The notes under the pieces: model-generated
The model's input: only the letters and a program-made list of their open reading frames with translations
Told to the model about the DNA's origin: nothing
Database searches by the model: none
Assembly (NCBI GenBank): GCA_000827265.1
Contig: KN834749.1
Span: 3,314,818 to 3,378,817, forward strand
From: Collybiopsis luxurians FD-317 M1
Taxonomy: Eukaryota > Basidiomycota > Agaricomycetes > Agaricales > Omphalotaceae
DNA length: 64,000 nucleotides
Direction: 5' to 3'
Translations under genes and position numbers: made by a program
Shown: positions 62,662 through 64,000 of the stretch, one piece after another
Position numbering within the stretch: the first letter of the stretch is position 1
How the letters are laid out: every line of letters starts with the position of its first letter

Positions 62662-64000
62662 ATGTCGTGGACTAATGAAGTCACAATCCTTATCGACGAC
62701 TCACATTTTTTATACAGTGGTACGAGGAATGGGACAAGCTGGAACTGGTGGATTGCTCCAAACATGTACAATGATACAGTCGCTTTTGGCTCTGCAAACG
62801 GCTCTGAGGGATTCGAGCTTAGTTTCACCGGTAAGTTTCAATCTCCTCCAGCTTTCAATGAACACATTTGGTTGCTTACTTCTTTTCTACGCACAAAGGC
62901 TCTGCAATATCGCTTTTCGGGCTCACACCCAATTCATCCTTTCCGCAAACCGTGTCTGTGGCAAATGGAGCAGAATCAAGTCCTTTTAAGAATGTGTCGC
63001 TGCCCAGCCCTGCGACTTACAGCCAATTTTACACGTCTCCTGACCAACCTCTCGTTCTCCAGGCTAATGGCACGCAAAATTTTATTGGGACAAAACTCAT
63101 TACGGCGGGTCTTCAGCTGGATTATGGGTTGATAAAGGTCACGAATTCCACGGATTTTGAAGGGCAAATCATCCTAGTAGACGATAGCAATGACGAGATT
63201 GAGTGGAATGGTCTTTGGGAAGAGAACAATGGCACTATGGTTTCCAATAGCCAATCCGCCGGCTCTACGATCTTTCTACCACACGGGAATTCGACGCAGA
63301 AGAGTACAACGGAAGGTGATTCCTTTGTTTTCCAGTTTGCCGGTGAGACTTGCTTTAGAGAGTTTCTTTAGATAAATTAATGTTATCTCCAGGTGTGTCA
63401 ATCGCTATAGCCGGTATCAACCCTCAAGCACCAGGTTCGGGGTTATTGACAATGAATTTTACAGTCGACGGAGACTCGACCCAAAAATCCTTTGCCTATG
63501 AACTTGATGATCATTCGGGTCCTCAACCTGGATTCACTCATTTTACTTATTTCAGCATAGACTCCTTGGATCCAGGAAATCATGTCCTCATCGCTAAGAT
63601 AACACACATTGAGGGAAATATATCGGCCTCAATCGATTATTTAACCTATGAACCTTCCTTTGATCATCTCATTGATAAACCAAAATTCGCAAAGTTTGGT
63701 TCTAGCGCGAGTTCAAGTACCAGCTCGTCAGTATCGAGTTCGACATCAAGCGGAAGTTCAGGCGGGGTATCAGAAGCGAAGATCAACGGTGGCGTTGTTG
63801 CCGGGATTGTGCTGGGAGTAATTGTTTTTATGAGCTTGATGGTTGGAATTGGGTTATGCTGGCTCAGAAAACAGAGACTTGGGAAAAGAAAAGAATCTAG
63901 GATGACTGCAGCGAGTGGGACTCGTAAATCGGATAAGCCATTATATGGTATGCGCGCATTGGGTGTCATTTTTTACATTGGAGTTGACTCAAAGCATATA
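62662..64000 (+). CDS. Single-pass membrane protein with extracellular domain (3' end cut)
   Basis: The first in-frame ATG begins MSWTNEVTILIDDSHFLYSG. The frame is open upstream and contains a hydrophobic stretch (LIIFSISVSCIPLAI) that could be a signal sequence from an unfound first exon. Two similar extracellular modules follow (GSAISLFGLTPNSSF; IEWNGLWEENNGTM ... SFVFQFAGVSIAIAG). Then come a Ser-rich stalk (SSASSSTSSSVSSSTSS), the membrane helix GGVVAGIVLGVIVFMSLMVG and a basic cytosolic start (WLRKQRLGKRKESR). Such proteins are common and uncharacterised in agaricomycetes, with a mid-wall or sensor-like layout. Introns are at about 62831-62898 and 63341-63391; another starts at 63950. 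The end lies beyond the window. Confidence 0.7.

Overview
The window looks like nuclear DNA of a basidiomycete fungus, most likely an agaricomycete. Genes are split by many 45-120 bp introns. Gene content is typical of mushroom-forming fungi: STAND/NLR proteins with NACHT and WD40 domains, a secreted GMC oxidoreductase, a single-domain DPBB (loosenin-like) protein, Kre9/Knh1-like small secreted proteins and an IDO-like protein. All calls come from reading the sequence by eye, including hand-spliced exons.

Layout. 1-5.6 kb: a broken and partly inverted HOG1 relic, an uncharacterised protein with a ubiquitin-like segment, and an intact HOG1-type MAP kinase. HOG1 is divergent from an MCR1-type NADH-cytochrome b5 reductase (5.6-7.1 kb) across 97 bp that contain a perfect CRE palindrome. 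7.1-18 kb: a decayed direct duplication of about three units, seeded partly by the 3' end of MCR1; it carries two Kre9-like genes and a loosenin-like gene. 18-27 kb: sparse, with an SDR pseudogene, an IDO-like gene, a GFA-domain gene and an unrecognised pseudogene.

27.4-32.6 kb (minus): a C2-NACHT-WD40 NLR with a long Glu-rich insertion in its propeller and a uORF overlapping its start. 33.8-35.1 kb: a possible Sld7-like protein. 35.2-39 kb: two relics of the 0.9-2.5 kb gene around a Crinkler-like P-loop ATPase. 39.5 kb: ATP synthase subunit e. 41.8, 46.1 and 47.7 kb: a fold-back element, a short hairpin and a TA-flanked MITE. 43.3-45.9 kb: the GMC oxidoreductase. 48.5-54 kb (plus): a Goodbye-type NACHT-WD40 NLR whose 16 WD40 repeats are very similar even at the DNA level.

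54.9-61.4 kb is housekeeping plus a secreted kinase-fold pair: PIG-P, the two tandem kinase-like genes, an RBBP4/Msi1/Hat2-type WD40 protein and a SERP1/RAMP4 ER protein. The right edge cuts a predicted single-pass membrane protein.

Overall this is conserved single-copy genes interleaved with fast-evolving accessory DNA: NLRs, relics and duplicated secreted-protein genes. The most notable accessory features are the two NLRs of different N-terminal class and the decayed duplication array. The layout is consistent with fungal non-self-recognition loci, but function is inferred from family membership only.
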